From contig WARS01000010.1 in the NCBI GenBank assembly GCA_008933995.1, positions 13,732,996 through 13,796,995 of the forward strand: 64,000 nt of DNA, in the 5' to 3' direction. Under the pieces are notes generated by a model. It ran no database searches and was not told the origin of the DNA. It saw nothing but the letters and a program-made list of their open reading frames with translations. A program made the position numbers and the translations under genes. The DNA comes from Datnioides undecimradiatus. Its lineage: Eukaryota; Chordata; Actinopteri; Lobotiformes; Datnioididae. Of the stretch, positions 1 through 12,164 are shown piece by piece. The first letter of the stretch is position 1. Each line of letters opens with the position of its first letter.

Positions 1-1042
1 CCATCATGACATGGCAATGAGCTCTTTTCCATCCCCTGCTGGTGCACATCCTCGATTGCCTGTGGACTGAAAACCTGTCTGTACACTTATCTGCATTATA
101 AGAGGAAACATGCAGGCTGCCATCTCATTGGTAGCTCTGCAATGACACTGGAACATGTGTAAAGGACGGCAGTGATGGAAGTATATGGATCCTTCAAGTC
201 ACGCTGCAGCCTTTTCTTGAGGAATTCAGTATTATAAGTAAAATAATCTTGCGGTAAACATACTCATAATGCATTTACTATGTAAAATAACTGTATACTT
301 TATATGTAAAATCATAATTGGTGACCAGTGTAACAGTCATGAAGTGGGGTATTTTTGTTAATGGGCATTACAAACTTAAGGTATTTCATATCTTTAACAT
401 CTTAAATACATCTTAGTACTGCATAATAAAGTTGTGCAGACATGTTTAACATAGTTCAGCTCAGGAGACTCAAACAGGCAAATGCCTCTTCATCCGCAAA
501 ACACTAAAACCAGCCGGACAGTCTGTGCCGTTTGCAGGTGAGCCATCAATACTGACGCAAAAGCCATATTTACACATAAATGAATCTTTTCTTCTCTCTG
601 TGCCTCCACAGTGGGGGCAGCGTCTCTATGCAGCACAATGCATAAATCATGGCGTAAGTATTTTATTTATTATTTATTTATTAGTTTTTGTTAAACGACG
701 TCCTTGCCGTTAAATTCAAACATGATGGCTCTTGTTCTCCGCATGGCGTTTAAACGCAGAAGCTACACAGTCATTCTCTTAATTACGAAGAGGCTCTATA
801 CATTTTTTTGTCAGTTACTAAGCAACAGTGTCATCTGAATGCCAACAAAACCTTGCGCTTGAATGTCTGCGCCGCAAACAAGGGCCTGTTTTCAAGAACG
901 CAAGTCAGGGGTTCCATCGTGGAGGCAGCGAGAGTATCACCGCCAGGATCAGAGCTTCAGCTGTAACCTTTAAGCTGTGGATAAGTGACATTTACAGTAC
1001 ATCCCTCACTGTCTCATATACTGTACACTACACTGGCTGCAC

Positions 1043-1064
1043 TGTGTGTGTGTGTGTGTGTGTG
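1043..1064. repeat. (TG)n microsatellite
   Basis: An uninterrupted run of about 11 TG units. It lies about 90 bp from a CA run, so the two arms are complementary and could pair. Confidence 0.95.
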
Positions 1065-1151
1065 CTGTTTGACTTGGGTTTTCAATTGGCTCCACAGTTA
1101 GGCACGAGGAAATGGACTCTCTAGTCCAGCCATCGCACAAATGGAGTAAAA

Positions 1152-1190
1152 CCACACACACACACGCACACACACACACACACACACACT
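1152..1190. repeat. (CA)n microsatellite, one CG interruption
   Basis: About 19 CA/AC units with one CACG variant near the left end. Short open frames rich in Val-Cys across it are translations of the repeat. Confidence 0.95.
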
Positions 1191-1428
1191 GAGGTGTTAA
1201 CGCTTTCTCGCTCACTGCTGTGCACGTTCTTCATAGAAAAGTCAAGATCGTGCTCCATCACCTCACTCTCCCCTGGCTGTGTGTGCTCTCCAAACCTTCT
1301 ATGTTGGGGAAAATAACACAGATTTATGGGTGGGGCGCTAACAATATCCTCTGTTATTGCTAGAAGCAAATGAATAAATCACTATGCCAAGATGCTTCGG
1401 CTCCACTGCCTGGACTCATAAGAGCTGA

Positions 1429-1458
1429 GTGTGTGTGTGTGTTTGTGTGTGTGTGTGC
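1429..1458. repeat. (GT)n microsatellite with one GTTT interruption
   Basis: About 15 GT units broken once by a T-rich unit. This is the third TG/CA array within 400 bp. Confidence 0.9.
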
Positions 1459-4294
1459 ACATTTCTGAATGCCATTGTGTGCGCACACTGATTTGTGCCT
1501 CCGCGCAGACATGCATCTGTGTGTTTGTGCACTTCATTTTAAATGCGTTATGAACCAGCCTCCTTAAACCTTTCCTTGTGTGATTTATTCAGTTGATTGC
1601 TGTCGGTTTTCAGTGGCCTGATCAGGCCGCTGAAATGCAGCCAGTTGTAAAACTCAATTGCGATAGACTGAATGTAATCCAGTCGACAAAACTCTCCTTT
1701 CCTTCTTCATTCTCTTATTTATTAAGGGATGCATTAGATTTCACAGGGCCCCTTGGAGAAACATGCTGTGGATGTTTATCCTGCTTGATGTATTTCAAGT
1801 CAAGTGCAAGTTCCTCACACAAAGGAGGAAAAAGCATAGTTTATACCGGATGCCCCTTTGGTTCCTATATAGGCTGAGTATAATAGCCCATATATGGCCT
1901 TTTAAAAAATGATTAAAGCTATCCTGTGGAACTGTTACAAGTAAATGAACGTCTGCTACTTTCCATCTAAACTAAACTTGAGTCAATGCTGAAAAAGCCA
2001 CCACGGCCAGATAAATCCCTCCGACTGTTTACATCTGGTGTCCAGTGTGATGTTCCTACGCCAGATCACTGGTCGTGACGCGATTTACGTCAAGCAGTGA
2101 TTAGTCCACGAGAGCAAAAGGAGGGGAGTAACTGTAGTTAGTGAGTGGGCCACAGCAACATGGCATTGTTGTCATTGCCTATGGGGGGAGACAAAAGTCC
2201 AGCAAGTACAACATTAAAAGAGATGATGCTTTGAGACTGTGCACTGGCTAAACTCTGGTAGAACTCATTTCTACAAAATAAAACTACGTTACAAATCCAT
2301 TCGAATCAGTTGAGTGTTTCCAGTTTCTCTATAATAAATCCTTTACAAAAGCCCTTCATAGAAAATAAGTTGTTTATCTGGAATATATTTGGTCCACACA
2401 CTAATATGAACAGATTTCTCTTCTCTAAATAAAAGACAAAAATCGCATTTTAAAGTTATAACTAAAGTTATAACTATAGTCCAAAAACCTGCTAAAGAAT
2501 ATTTTAATTATTTAATATTTGCACATTTTGTCTGTCTGCTAAAAGTAGTCTTTATAATCATGTACGTATTATCCTCTGTATTTAACAAGCAGCCTGGACC
2601 TTGGCACTTCCTGTCTGTCTGCAACAGTAAGATCATCAAGTAAGTATCATTATGAGTAAATGCTCTTGAAAACAAGAATGGGAAAAAACCTTACTCGTTG
2701 CAATGTCTTGATTAGATCGGTCCAAAGCGAATAATCGCTCCAATCTGCGTCTTCTTCTTGCAGCTCCCTGTTTTTTTTCTGTCATGACCTGCATGTGTCT
2801 GAGTAAACAGACTGGAGCAACTGAGCAGTGACCTCTCTACCGGTGGTGGACGATCCTATAAATCCCACAAGAACACCGATAGTTGCATACTCTTAAACCA
2901 GAACAGCACCCAGAAGCTTGCACTTGCATAAGAGGAGGTCAAGGGATCACCAGAGTTAGTTGGAACTCAAATGCAATCTACCTGCATCTGCGCGTTTGAT
3001 TAGCCAGGAGTGTTGTTACAGGATTCTGCATCGAGGTGCTGAAGAACTGTGCCGACACACTTCTGCGCAGGGTCTTTTTACTGGTCCGCTGGTTATTTTC
3101 ACTCGCTGTTTAATTAGTTTCACATGACTCGAACAAGATTCAGAAAACTACACGTACTCCAGCTTGCGAGCCGTGACATCAGCTGATGCCACATTAAGGA
3201 AATTTGCAAAGAAGGTGCCAGAATTGTAGTGTGAAGGTTCCACGATGTCGTTTCACCGTTTGATCAATTTTGGAGCGAATGTTGTCCGCAGAGGTTTTAA
3301 TGATACAACTTTCCCCGTGTCTCTTTCCCTCCCGACGCCCTTTTCTCATTCAGTTTTTAGATGCAATACTTGAATAAACATGTCGAGGAAAAAAATCCAT
3401 ACGAGCCGCCGAGCTGAAGAAAAACTGAAAACATGTGTTCTGTTTCCCCTTCAAGGGAGGCTTGATGACATATTGATTCGGCTGCAGTACGTATGAGAAA
3501 ACACAATTCGTTTGTCATGCTGTATTTTCTTATTGTTCACCATTCGTCTTTATAGGTTTGGGTTTATTGTGTCTTGTTGCACATTTCTTAATTAAATTTG
3601 GCCATGGGTTTAGATGTGTTTGCGTGTTTGTGTGTGCTGGGGTTGTGGTTCAGTCACTCCTCCCTGAGTGTCTCTTAGTTCTCCATGTATTTCCACATGT
3701 ATTAGAGTTCCACCGGATGTTCAGTTGGATCTCAAAACTTTCTGAAGCAATGCTACAACATTTGAGCCCCACGCTGTAGGTTTACAGACACTGTGTCTGT
3801 CAAACTGCCATGCATTTCATTGGTTTTCGCACAATCCTTTGGCTGCATTCAGACCAACCAGGTGCAGCAGGTTCTAACGCAGGAGCTACAGCAAAAGCTC
3901 TGCAAGGTCGTCTGACAAGTGAAGTGAGTATGCCCAGGTTTTGTTTCCAGCCACTGCATTTACCAATGAACTTTCCTTCCTTTGTTGTCTATCCTGACAG
4001 CTGATTTTCTACTTTTTACCTCTCAATCATTGTGAGAAAAGACTGACACCAGCCTGGCTTGTGTTGTTCCCAGTCACCATCCGATTCCAACATCCACAGC
4101 TTTCCTACACTGAAAGGAGTCTTGGTACCACGGTCTGCCCTGCCTGACGTTTGCCCAATCTCACATTTGCAGTCTGGAAATGGCACAGAGGTATCATGAA
4201 GTATGCTGTGGGCAACACACACCTCGCTACTAATTTAAGAAGACGTGCGCCAGCAGTTACCGAGAGGAGCAGTCAACACAAGGTGAGTAATGGC

Positions 4295-4599
4295 AGAGAT
4301 GAAAAGCACTCTTCAAAGAGATATTCCCTGAATGCGCTTGACTTTGTCGAGTCAGGGTTTGGGTTCAGAGTGTCAACAGACTGCCCTGATGACACCTGCC
4401 CTGTCTCTGTCTCACCCTGTCTTCCTCAAAACTTTCATATTTTCTTGAAACTTCCCAGGTCCTGCTATTCCTCATAAGCCCACTAGCTGCTCCTCTTTAG
4501 TTTCCTATCGCCTCCCATCCTAAGTGGCACACCTGTTTCCCGTTCCCTCACTGAGCCACACCCTTTCCTTGTCCCTTCATTCTGCCTCAGAATATAAAT
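4295..4599 (+). repeat. Diverged direct repeat, copy A
   Basis: This segment matches 5612-5897 in the same orientation. Shared landmarks in order are GATGAAAAGCA, GAGATATTCCCT, CTGATGACACCTGCCC, CACACCTGTTTC, CACTGAGCCACACC and a closing AGAATA-AAAT block. The copies differ by many substitutions and several indels, so the duplication is old. No coding frame is conserved between them. It is either an old local duplication or two members of a dispersed repeat family I cannot name. Confidence 0.75.
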
Positions 4600-5611
4600 A
4601 TCAGCAACTTTTCAACTTGTGATCCATTGCGACACAAGGTTAGCAATGCTAGTCTTAGCAGTTAATGCTACTTCCAACTGGTCCCCGTTGCATTTTTAAA
4701 AATGCAACTATTGTTTTGCATTGTGGACTGTGTATCTAGATAAGAAGGGGCGTGGTATACACACTCCTTGTTTAAGATTTGAAAGCATGGGAAAAGGTCT
4801 TCTGTCCACCTTTTAATCTTTTAGTCTCAATATCATCTCATCTTAGGTGCTGACACAGCCACAGGAAATCATAGTCATGGTCATGTCGTCATTCATAAAG
4901 CTTATTTTTTGTTGATTCATAGTCTTACATGGTATTGATTGTGTTTTGCTTAGTATTGTATACCAGGGAGCTCCTGCTTGCACTCTCTGTTGGTTTTACT
5001 CCTGGTTGTTTGTGCTTTTTGTTGATATGATTTTTATCTGACGAAGGTCTGAGGGTCAAATCCTTACTTAAAAATGAGATTAAGAGACCAAGTGTAAACA
5101 TTTCTTTTTTTTCCCCACACCATCAAAGCCAAAAGTTCTAATTAAAGAGGTTTCTAGGTTTGCTCTCAAGTACAAACGTCTTGACTTAGAATTTATCAAA
5201 GGGCATGTGGGCTCTGCATTTCCACCCATCCGTATCAGTGTGTATGTGGTGTTGCTCGAGAAAAGTTCTTTAATCTACTCATTTGAGAATCATTCTTTAG
5301 ATTAGATCTTTTGCTGTTGTGCTCCACTGGTAACATTTTCTTGTACATTTCTGGCTTCTGAGAACAGATTAAATCTCCTCTTTAATGCTGATTTTAATTG
5401 TAATATTGTACATTTCTGAGATGTCAGAAAGGAAGGTAGAATCAAACATAAAGAGAAAAAACATTCAAACTCTTTTGAGCCTACGGATGGATGACAGATG
5501 ACAGAAAAACACAATGTGAAGTGTCTTTGTAAGGTGTTGTTTCACCGTGAGCCTCCAGAACAGCCTCAGTGCTCCTTGACATGAATTCTGCAAGTCAATG
5601 AGCTCCGGTGG

Positions 5612-5897
5612 AGAGATGAAAAGCATTCTTCAGAGAGATATTCCCTAAATCCATTCGTCGTTGTAGCGTCAGTGTTTTGGTTCAAAATACCTCTACAAGG
5701 TTATGGTCAAAGAGACTGTCCTGATGACACCTGCCCGGTCTCCGTCTTACCCTGTCTGTCTCAGCCCTCTTGTATTTTCATGAAACCTCCCAGGTGCTTC
5801 TTGAGTTTTCTACTCCTGCAAATCTGTTACACCTGTTTCTTGTTCCACCACTGAGCCACACCTTTTCCTTGTTCCCTCACATCCCCAGAATACAAAT
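5612..5897 (+). repeat. Diverged direct repeat, copy B
   Basis: Partner of 4295-4599, in the same orientation and about 1.3 kb downstream. The landmark blocks occur in the same order with different spacing. The 1.0 kb between the copies has no recognisable gene. Confidence 0.75.
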
Positions 5898-8800
5898 TGC
5901 ATCCCCCTTTCAACACATGCACGCCGGGTTGTATGTATGTTGTATGTACACCACCCATAGACATTGGCCATTCCTGCTGGTTCCAGTCTGTCCCCAGTTT
6001 CTGTTTCCTCATTAACCTGAATTGGTCCCTTGCTAATTTGGAATTTTTACCCAATCACTTGCCTTTATATTTTCAGTTTGAGGGAAGTCACACCAAATGA
6101 TTAATTGTCCAATTTCTCAACAATATTTTTTGGAAGCTCCAAAAGTTTGGGCGCTCTGTCTGTTGCAATTCCATGGCATGGAGCTGCATTTTACTTGTTG
6201 TGGTCACTTGGAACTGTTCATCTTACTTTTCATTCACAGCAGACGTGCGCACAGTAATGCTGCCTTTCTCTCTTTTCTTGTCAGCCTTGTTGAGGATACA
6301 GTTATCTTGTCAGAATAAAATTTATTGGAGTTGTTGGTGGGATTTTCAAAACCGGGATTTTCATGCGTTTGTTGTTGCACCACACTGCAGCTGCTCAATG
6401 GATCCTTGCATCGTTGGGCGGTGTAGAAAAGCTGCAACATCAGTTAAAAATAATACGCAATATCTGCTTTTCTCATTGGAATGCCTTTTTCAAAATTTTT
6501 CAAAATACAGTTTGTTGTTTCCATGTGTGCATGATGTCATGACCTCCGTTTGCAAATGCATATTATTGATTTGTGCAATGAGCATTTGCCTTAGATGGTG
6601 GATACCTGACTATTCAGGGATTGATCCATGATTCACCCAATCAAGCCGCGTCCATAAACATTAAGCATTACTCAGGTGACATATTTGAAATTGTAGTTTA
6701 GACCACACATTCAGATACAGCAACAAAGTTGGAGTTGGTATGAGTGAAGAGTTATTATGAGCTACAAAAATGCTAAATGGAATGTCTCCTGATTAACTGC
6801 AGCTGCACACAACAACCACGTGTTATGTGGTAATTTCAAGCTTTCTCTCTGGTGCATATGACAGGAATGTATCAAAACCCATTTAAACTGGCAGCTAACT
6901 TTGAGTTTGACAGTCTCTGAATGGCTGTGTCCTTTCCAGCACCTCAGGTGATTTTGGAAACCGGTGTTCAGAGTCGCTAGCAGCTGTTGAGTCTCCTCCA
7001 AGAAACTTTGTGGCAAAAAAGATATTTGACTCCCCTCAGGCCAACCGTCAGCAGCATTCAACAATAAAAGAGCCAAATAATTACTGTGCCTGAGGAGGTG
7101 ATGTGTCTGCAGCCCCTAGTGGTGCTCTACACTGTTCTGACTGCCTGCAGGCCTGTGGTACAGGGAGATATGAGGGACCGATAGAGGAAAGAAAGTCAGT
7201 GATGAAAATACTGAAGAAAACAAGGAAGATGGAGGCATGGAGGTTAGAGTATAGGTGAGACAGGAAGGACCAAGCACATTTGAAATGTTTCAGAACACTT
7301 CTTCAGTGAGAGAATATAAATTTACTGGGCGGGTGGTGAGAATTGTCTCTGATTCCTTGGGGCCTGATGTACCTGATGGTATATGATATGGTTCCTGCCG
7401 TCTTTTTCCCTTATGATTGGTTCATTAAAGATTTCTGATATTAAAAACATGAAAGGGGACCACCTCCAGTTTCAGGTATGTGGGTGTCAGGGAATACCTT
7501 TGTATGTGTAAGAAACGAACTCTGCCCGAGACCTCAAAGACCGTTCTACTACGGACCCTTACCTCACCAGGCGAGGTGGGCTATTCTGGTTCTTTCCCTC
7601 CACCTACCAGGCATTGCTCACCTACTTTATCTATTTCCCATATTTATTAGAAATGTCTAAACCTGCAAACAACCTGATCCTGGAGTTTTATGTATCAAAT
7701 CAGCCCAAACCCAACCAAACCCTCGTACTTCGTTGAGCCTGTCACGTAGCAGTCTGCGGGAAAACTCAGGGAGTAGACAGAAGACAACTCATTTTGTGCT
7801 AATTGACCATAACACTGGCAGGCTTGACAGTACTATATTGTCTATTTATACATAAGCTGTGGAATACACTATAGGCACCATACGCATATCAATTCCATAG
7901 TCAGCAGAAGAGACTGTTGCAGTGCGGAGGAAGGGAGCAAACATCTCTAAATCTCATCTCCATCTCATCAGACAGAAGCAGCCACCAGCTATTGTTACGA
8001 GCTGGCACTTCAACATAACCACAATCTGAACTGGTGCACTGTGCATCCCTTATCTTGTAGAATGAATCATTAATAACCATCAACTTTAAATCCTTCATTA
8101 ACATAACCTCACAGGAAAGGGGAGAATGTCATTAATTAAAAGACAGACTGGTGAATGCAAAAATCTTTTTTTAAGAAGCGTAATAAAAACATTACTAGAT
8201 TTAAAAACTGGTCTGTGAAAATACTGAATCACTGCAGACCTTGATGAACATGAAAAGCCTGAAAGAGCTCTATGCAGGACAGCAACATTATTTTCACTAA
8301 CTGTGAGAAGGTATTAATTGGTTCTCACTTTTTGTCGCAACAATGATGAAAAATGCTTCAAATTAAAAGCTTGCAAAGAGGCGATTGCAAAGGTTACAAT
8401 GTGAAAGCAGAAGTGACACCTCAGGAGCACAGCACTGGATCATGGATGGATAATATTTGAAGAGCTTAGTCCCATCAAACTGTAATCCTCCGTCTGAGGG
8501 ATAAATATGTCTGCAAGAGAAAATGACACACACAAAAAAAAATGTTTTAGCACACGAAAAAGAACAAAATGACACTGACGTCTGCGGTGTCCAAAACATG
8601 TGACTATGCCTGATGTACTACAGGATCAAGCTAGTGTGGAACCTGCTGCAATTGCAAAGACCTTTGAAATCTGATTGGTCCATTCTGGTGCCCACACCTT
8701 TATCTTTGAGGTCCGTGTGAGATGAAGCAGTCATTTCCCCTTGCAAACCAAGCACAGGTTGGAAGCCAAACTAGCAGCATCACATGGTCTGTCACTTGTT

Positions 8801-11100
8801 CCACTGCTTTGGTCCAGACCGACACATCTCAGCTGCCGGCAGGTCAACATTGTCGTACGGTAAAATATCTGAAAATCTACCACGTGGGCTGACAGATTTT
8901 ATCCAGAGATTCATGACTTCCATATGAGATTGTGCTCTGACAGAAATGCAAGTGCTGGATGGAGTGCTGCAGAATTTGGACGTGAGGAACAGGTTCCAAT
9001 CAGGATGAGTTGCAACTTCGATGATCTCTTGACTTTGCAAGAAGAGGTCAGGAACAGCGCTGACATGTTATCACGTTTGAAAACTACCACAGCGAACAAA
9101 CAAATGGTTCCTCCTCCAGTTACACCACAACATGACAAGTCTAAATGAAAACGTTGTTGGCCAAACACATGAACAGCAAGCTGACACTCATAAAGCTGCG
9201 GGGAGCAGCAGATTCAGATGATCATTATCTGCAGGCTCCTAAAGACAAGCAACACCAGTACAGCTACCCCTTTTGAAATTGTCAGATTACCTTCATATTG
9301 TAATTTGACATATTGATCATTGATTATGCGTGCTCAGCTTTCACGTAACTCTTATAATCATTGGGTCAATCAGCTCATCAGCTGTATTTGGTGCTAAATA
9401 ATAAAGGCTTGCATTTTTTAGCATTATACCTGCTATTCCTCGGTATGTTTTGCGAGTATATATTTAGCTCAAACCTCTGCCTAACCACAGCCTCGGGGCA
9501 GCGGTGTTCTTTACCGTCTGTGTGTTCACAGGAAGCTGGGACACGAGGAGCCTTCGGTCGCTTCGCTGACACAAATTGCAGGAAGAATGAAAGACGTGTG
9601 AGCGAACTCAACGTCACTGTAGAATTTGTTTGGGTCATCACAGGTCGCCTGTCTTCTCTGGGTTCTGTTGATTTTAAAGTCCAGATGAAAGGTCGTTTAG
9701 AGATTATGTAGAATCTGAAACAGGATGGGCACACAGGGCATCAATTTGAAATAACTTCATTTAAAGGCTGAAAAGTGGGCGAGTCAGGACAAACCTGGAG
9801 AGCAGGACGATCATCTCAAGGTTCACATAAACAGGGTTTAAGGTGGCTAACCCCTAAGGAATTTTAGCTCTGTGCTGCTAACATTTGAAAATGAATGGCA
9901 GGATATCAGTATTGATGGTTGATATTAGTTGGTTTACATAAACATAAACAGTTTACATAAACAGAGGTTGTATTTTTTTATAGAGTAAGAAAACATAATG
10001 AGATTCTGATGTGAAGATATGGACTGGGGTTTTTTGTGTATATCAGTGTATGGACAGGATGTATTATCTGATCTTTTCATATCACTAAGCTCAATTCTGT
10101 CTTCAAAAACAAGACGAGACTGCTCAGCTAATATAAAATATGAACATTTTGATCCTCTTGTTGGCTGAAACAACCATTTTTTTTTTTTTTGACCTGACAT
10201 GTCAATGGGAAACAAATGTGTAAAGTGTCAAATTGAGCCATGAAGCTCAATCATGATGACAGCAGGCTTTTGGTAGTCGTGGATTCTCTGTGGTCTCATG
10301 CAGCTCAAATCTCTTCTTTTTGAAACTCATATCAATGTGGGCAACGACATTAATCTCAAAATAGATTTGTTCGAGAACGCACCCAGCTGTCTCAAAGGTG
10401 CGTTGCACTGTTGCAGCTCTATTTGTCTTTCTCAGTGTCTTCTAAGTGCTCCTGCGTCTGTCAGAGTTCTTGCCAAAGGGCAGTAGAACTTCTGTCTGTG
10501 TGCAGCATGTTTAATATCCCTATTGTCCTGGAAATGCTGCCTTCACCTGACTGCGTGACAGCTGGGGGCTTTTGCCAGATGGAGCTGAGGTTCTCAACCG
10601 GCTCACGGACTGACTCAATCAACATAAAGCTGAAAAAGGAACGTAAAGCCTGAGAGTGCTTCATACAGCCCGTCTGGCTCCTCTTCAGCATCAGAGCTGC
10701 TCACTTTCTCTGTAGTGTTGCTGTACAGTAATGCCCTGACAGCTTCCACACATCCGAACCACCAAAACGTCTTCACTTTGGTTTCCCAGTCTTAGTGGAG
10801 GAAGCCTCTTGAACCCCGAGACATGAACTCCTGCTGAGCTTGAGTCAGTGGATCCTCTGCTTACATTGTTGCTGTCATAAATCCACTTACTCCCAGTGTA
10901 CACTCATTGGCACCCCCATAGATTGACATACTAAACTGAATATTTAATGTCAAGTCACCACAGCGCAACTGCATTTTACTCCTGGGTGCAGATACAGAAC
11001 ACAGACGTGGATAAAGATCATCCCTTATTATCTAACTCTGTCAAAGTCATTTCACAGACATTGAGTTTCCAGATCATGTACAGATAGTAAATATTGATAT
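5898..11100. other. Intergenic DNA, no gene found
   Basis: I found no domain, no ordered exon series and no clear mobile element. The longest open frame, 152 codons on the plus strand around 6173-6631, has no recognisable motif and is compatible with chance. Confidence 0.55.
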
Positions 11101-11104
11101 GAAA

Positions 11105-11737
11105 GCTACAGTGGATATGAAACGTCTACCCAGCTTAAGGGAACTACAGATTAATTTTTAATTTGAATACAGAAATAACACCAAATAAAATGTCAGCCCT
11201 GCTCTTTAATGCCAACTTGAAGCAAAGAAATATCCAGAAAACAATATTAGTTCATTATAAAGACATTTGAATAGAAAGACTACATCGCCCACTGCATCAG
11301 TCTGCATACCTTCAAGTCTCTGTGAGTAAGTCTGTGATACTATTCAAGTTCCTATCTCCTATGTTCAGCTCTCTTCCATATGTATTCACTGGAATTGAGT
11401 CGGAGCTCTGTTGGCCATCCCAACACTTTGATTTTCCTTTTCTGAAGCCTTGGTCCACTTGGATGTGAGCTTTGGAATTCCTCTTCATCGTCAGCTTTCT
11501 GACAAAGGTCAGCAGGTTTTACACCAAAACACCCTGATTTGCAGATATTCAGCCGAGCCAGCTGAAGGGAAGCAGCCCCAAATAAAGATGCTACCACCAC
11601 CATGCTTCACAGTCAGCATGCTGTCCCTTGGATGACGAGCTGTATCGGCTTTGCTCCAAACATACCTTTTAGAGTTCAGTCTGGAAAGTTAAACCTTTGT
11701 CTCGTCTGACCAGAACACATTTTTCCACGTTGTCTGT
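11105..11737. mobile_element. Decayed dispersed repeat of teleost type, class unresolved
   Basis: Several phrases resemble a very common fish interspersed repeat: a left end reading roughly 'acagtggatatgaaa-cgtctacc', a centre with 'ccaccaccatgcttcacagtcagcatg', 'ttgctccaaacata', and then 'gtctcgtctgaccagaaca'. I recognise these from memory of fish sequence, not from a search. No intact open reading frame spans the element, so it is inactive. Its right side runs straight into the 361-bp segment duplicated at 15349. I cannot assign a superfamily safely. Confidence 0.45.
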
Positions 11738-12098
11738 TCTAATTGTTGCGTTGTGTGCCTGTAGCATCGCTGGTCATCTGCTGTCATATTCAACAGCAAA
11801 GTAAAATGTCCTTGTTAAAATGTGTCGTTTCTTGAATTCATCTCACAGTCCTCTCCTGTCGTAATGAGAAAATCTGTCTTTGGTAATAAATTACCTTCCT
11901 ACATATGCTGATCAGAGGAGCAGGTAACTAAATGGAACAGTTTAATAAGTCAAGAGCCAATGAATGATAATACAGTGGGCCAGTAAAGTTTAACTGTTCA
12001 GTAGCACGATGGGTCATAAATTGGCCCTAAACCTCATCCAGTTAGAACCTGTAGTGAAAAGTCTGCAGTTGCTGCCAAAGCAGAATCTGACTGCCCTC
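11738..12098 (+). repeat. Near-identical direct repeat, copy 1
   Basis: 361 bp, matched almost base for base by 15349-15706. Differences I can see include TCTTTGG/TTTTTGG, GGAGCAGG/GGACCAGG, AATAAGTC/AATGAGTC and a three-base gap near the right end (GTGAAAAGTC/GTGAGTC). After the block ends, a shorter match resumes ('TTGAGCACTTCA', near 12144 and 15723), so the duplication probably continued and copy 2 lost about 45 bp. Confidence 0.92.
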
Positions 12099-12164
12099 CC
12101 TCCTCGTAAGTTTTATATTAAAATATCAAAGTTGGTGTTTGGTTGAGCACTTCAACGTCTGTTT

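Larger units (their letters stand above)
1..4294. other. Intergenic DNA, no gene found
   Basis: Apart from the three microsatellites listed separately, I see no supported gene. Open frames here are short, overlap each other on both strands, often run through the microsatellites, and lack recognisable domains or consistent splice sites. The region is AT-rich with many stop codons in all frames. It could hold regulatory DNA or a non-coding RNA that cannot be recognised by eye. Confidence 0.6.

Noticed and set aside
6173..6631. A 152-codon plus-strand frame.
   Set aside because: Cys/Ser/Phe-rich, without motifs or neighbouring exons; expected by chance in a window of this length.
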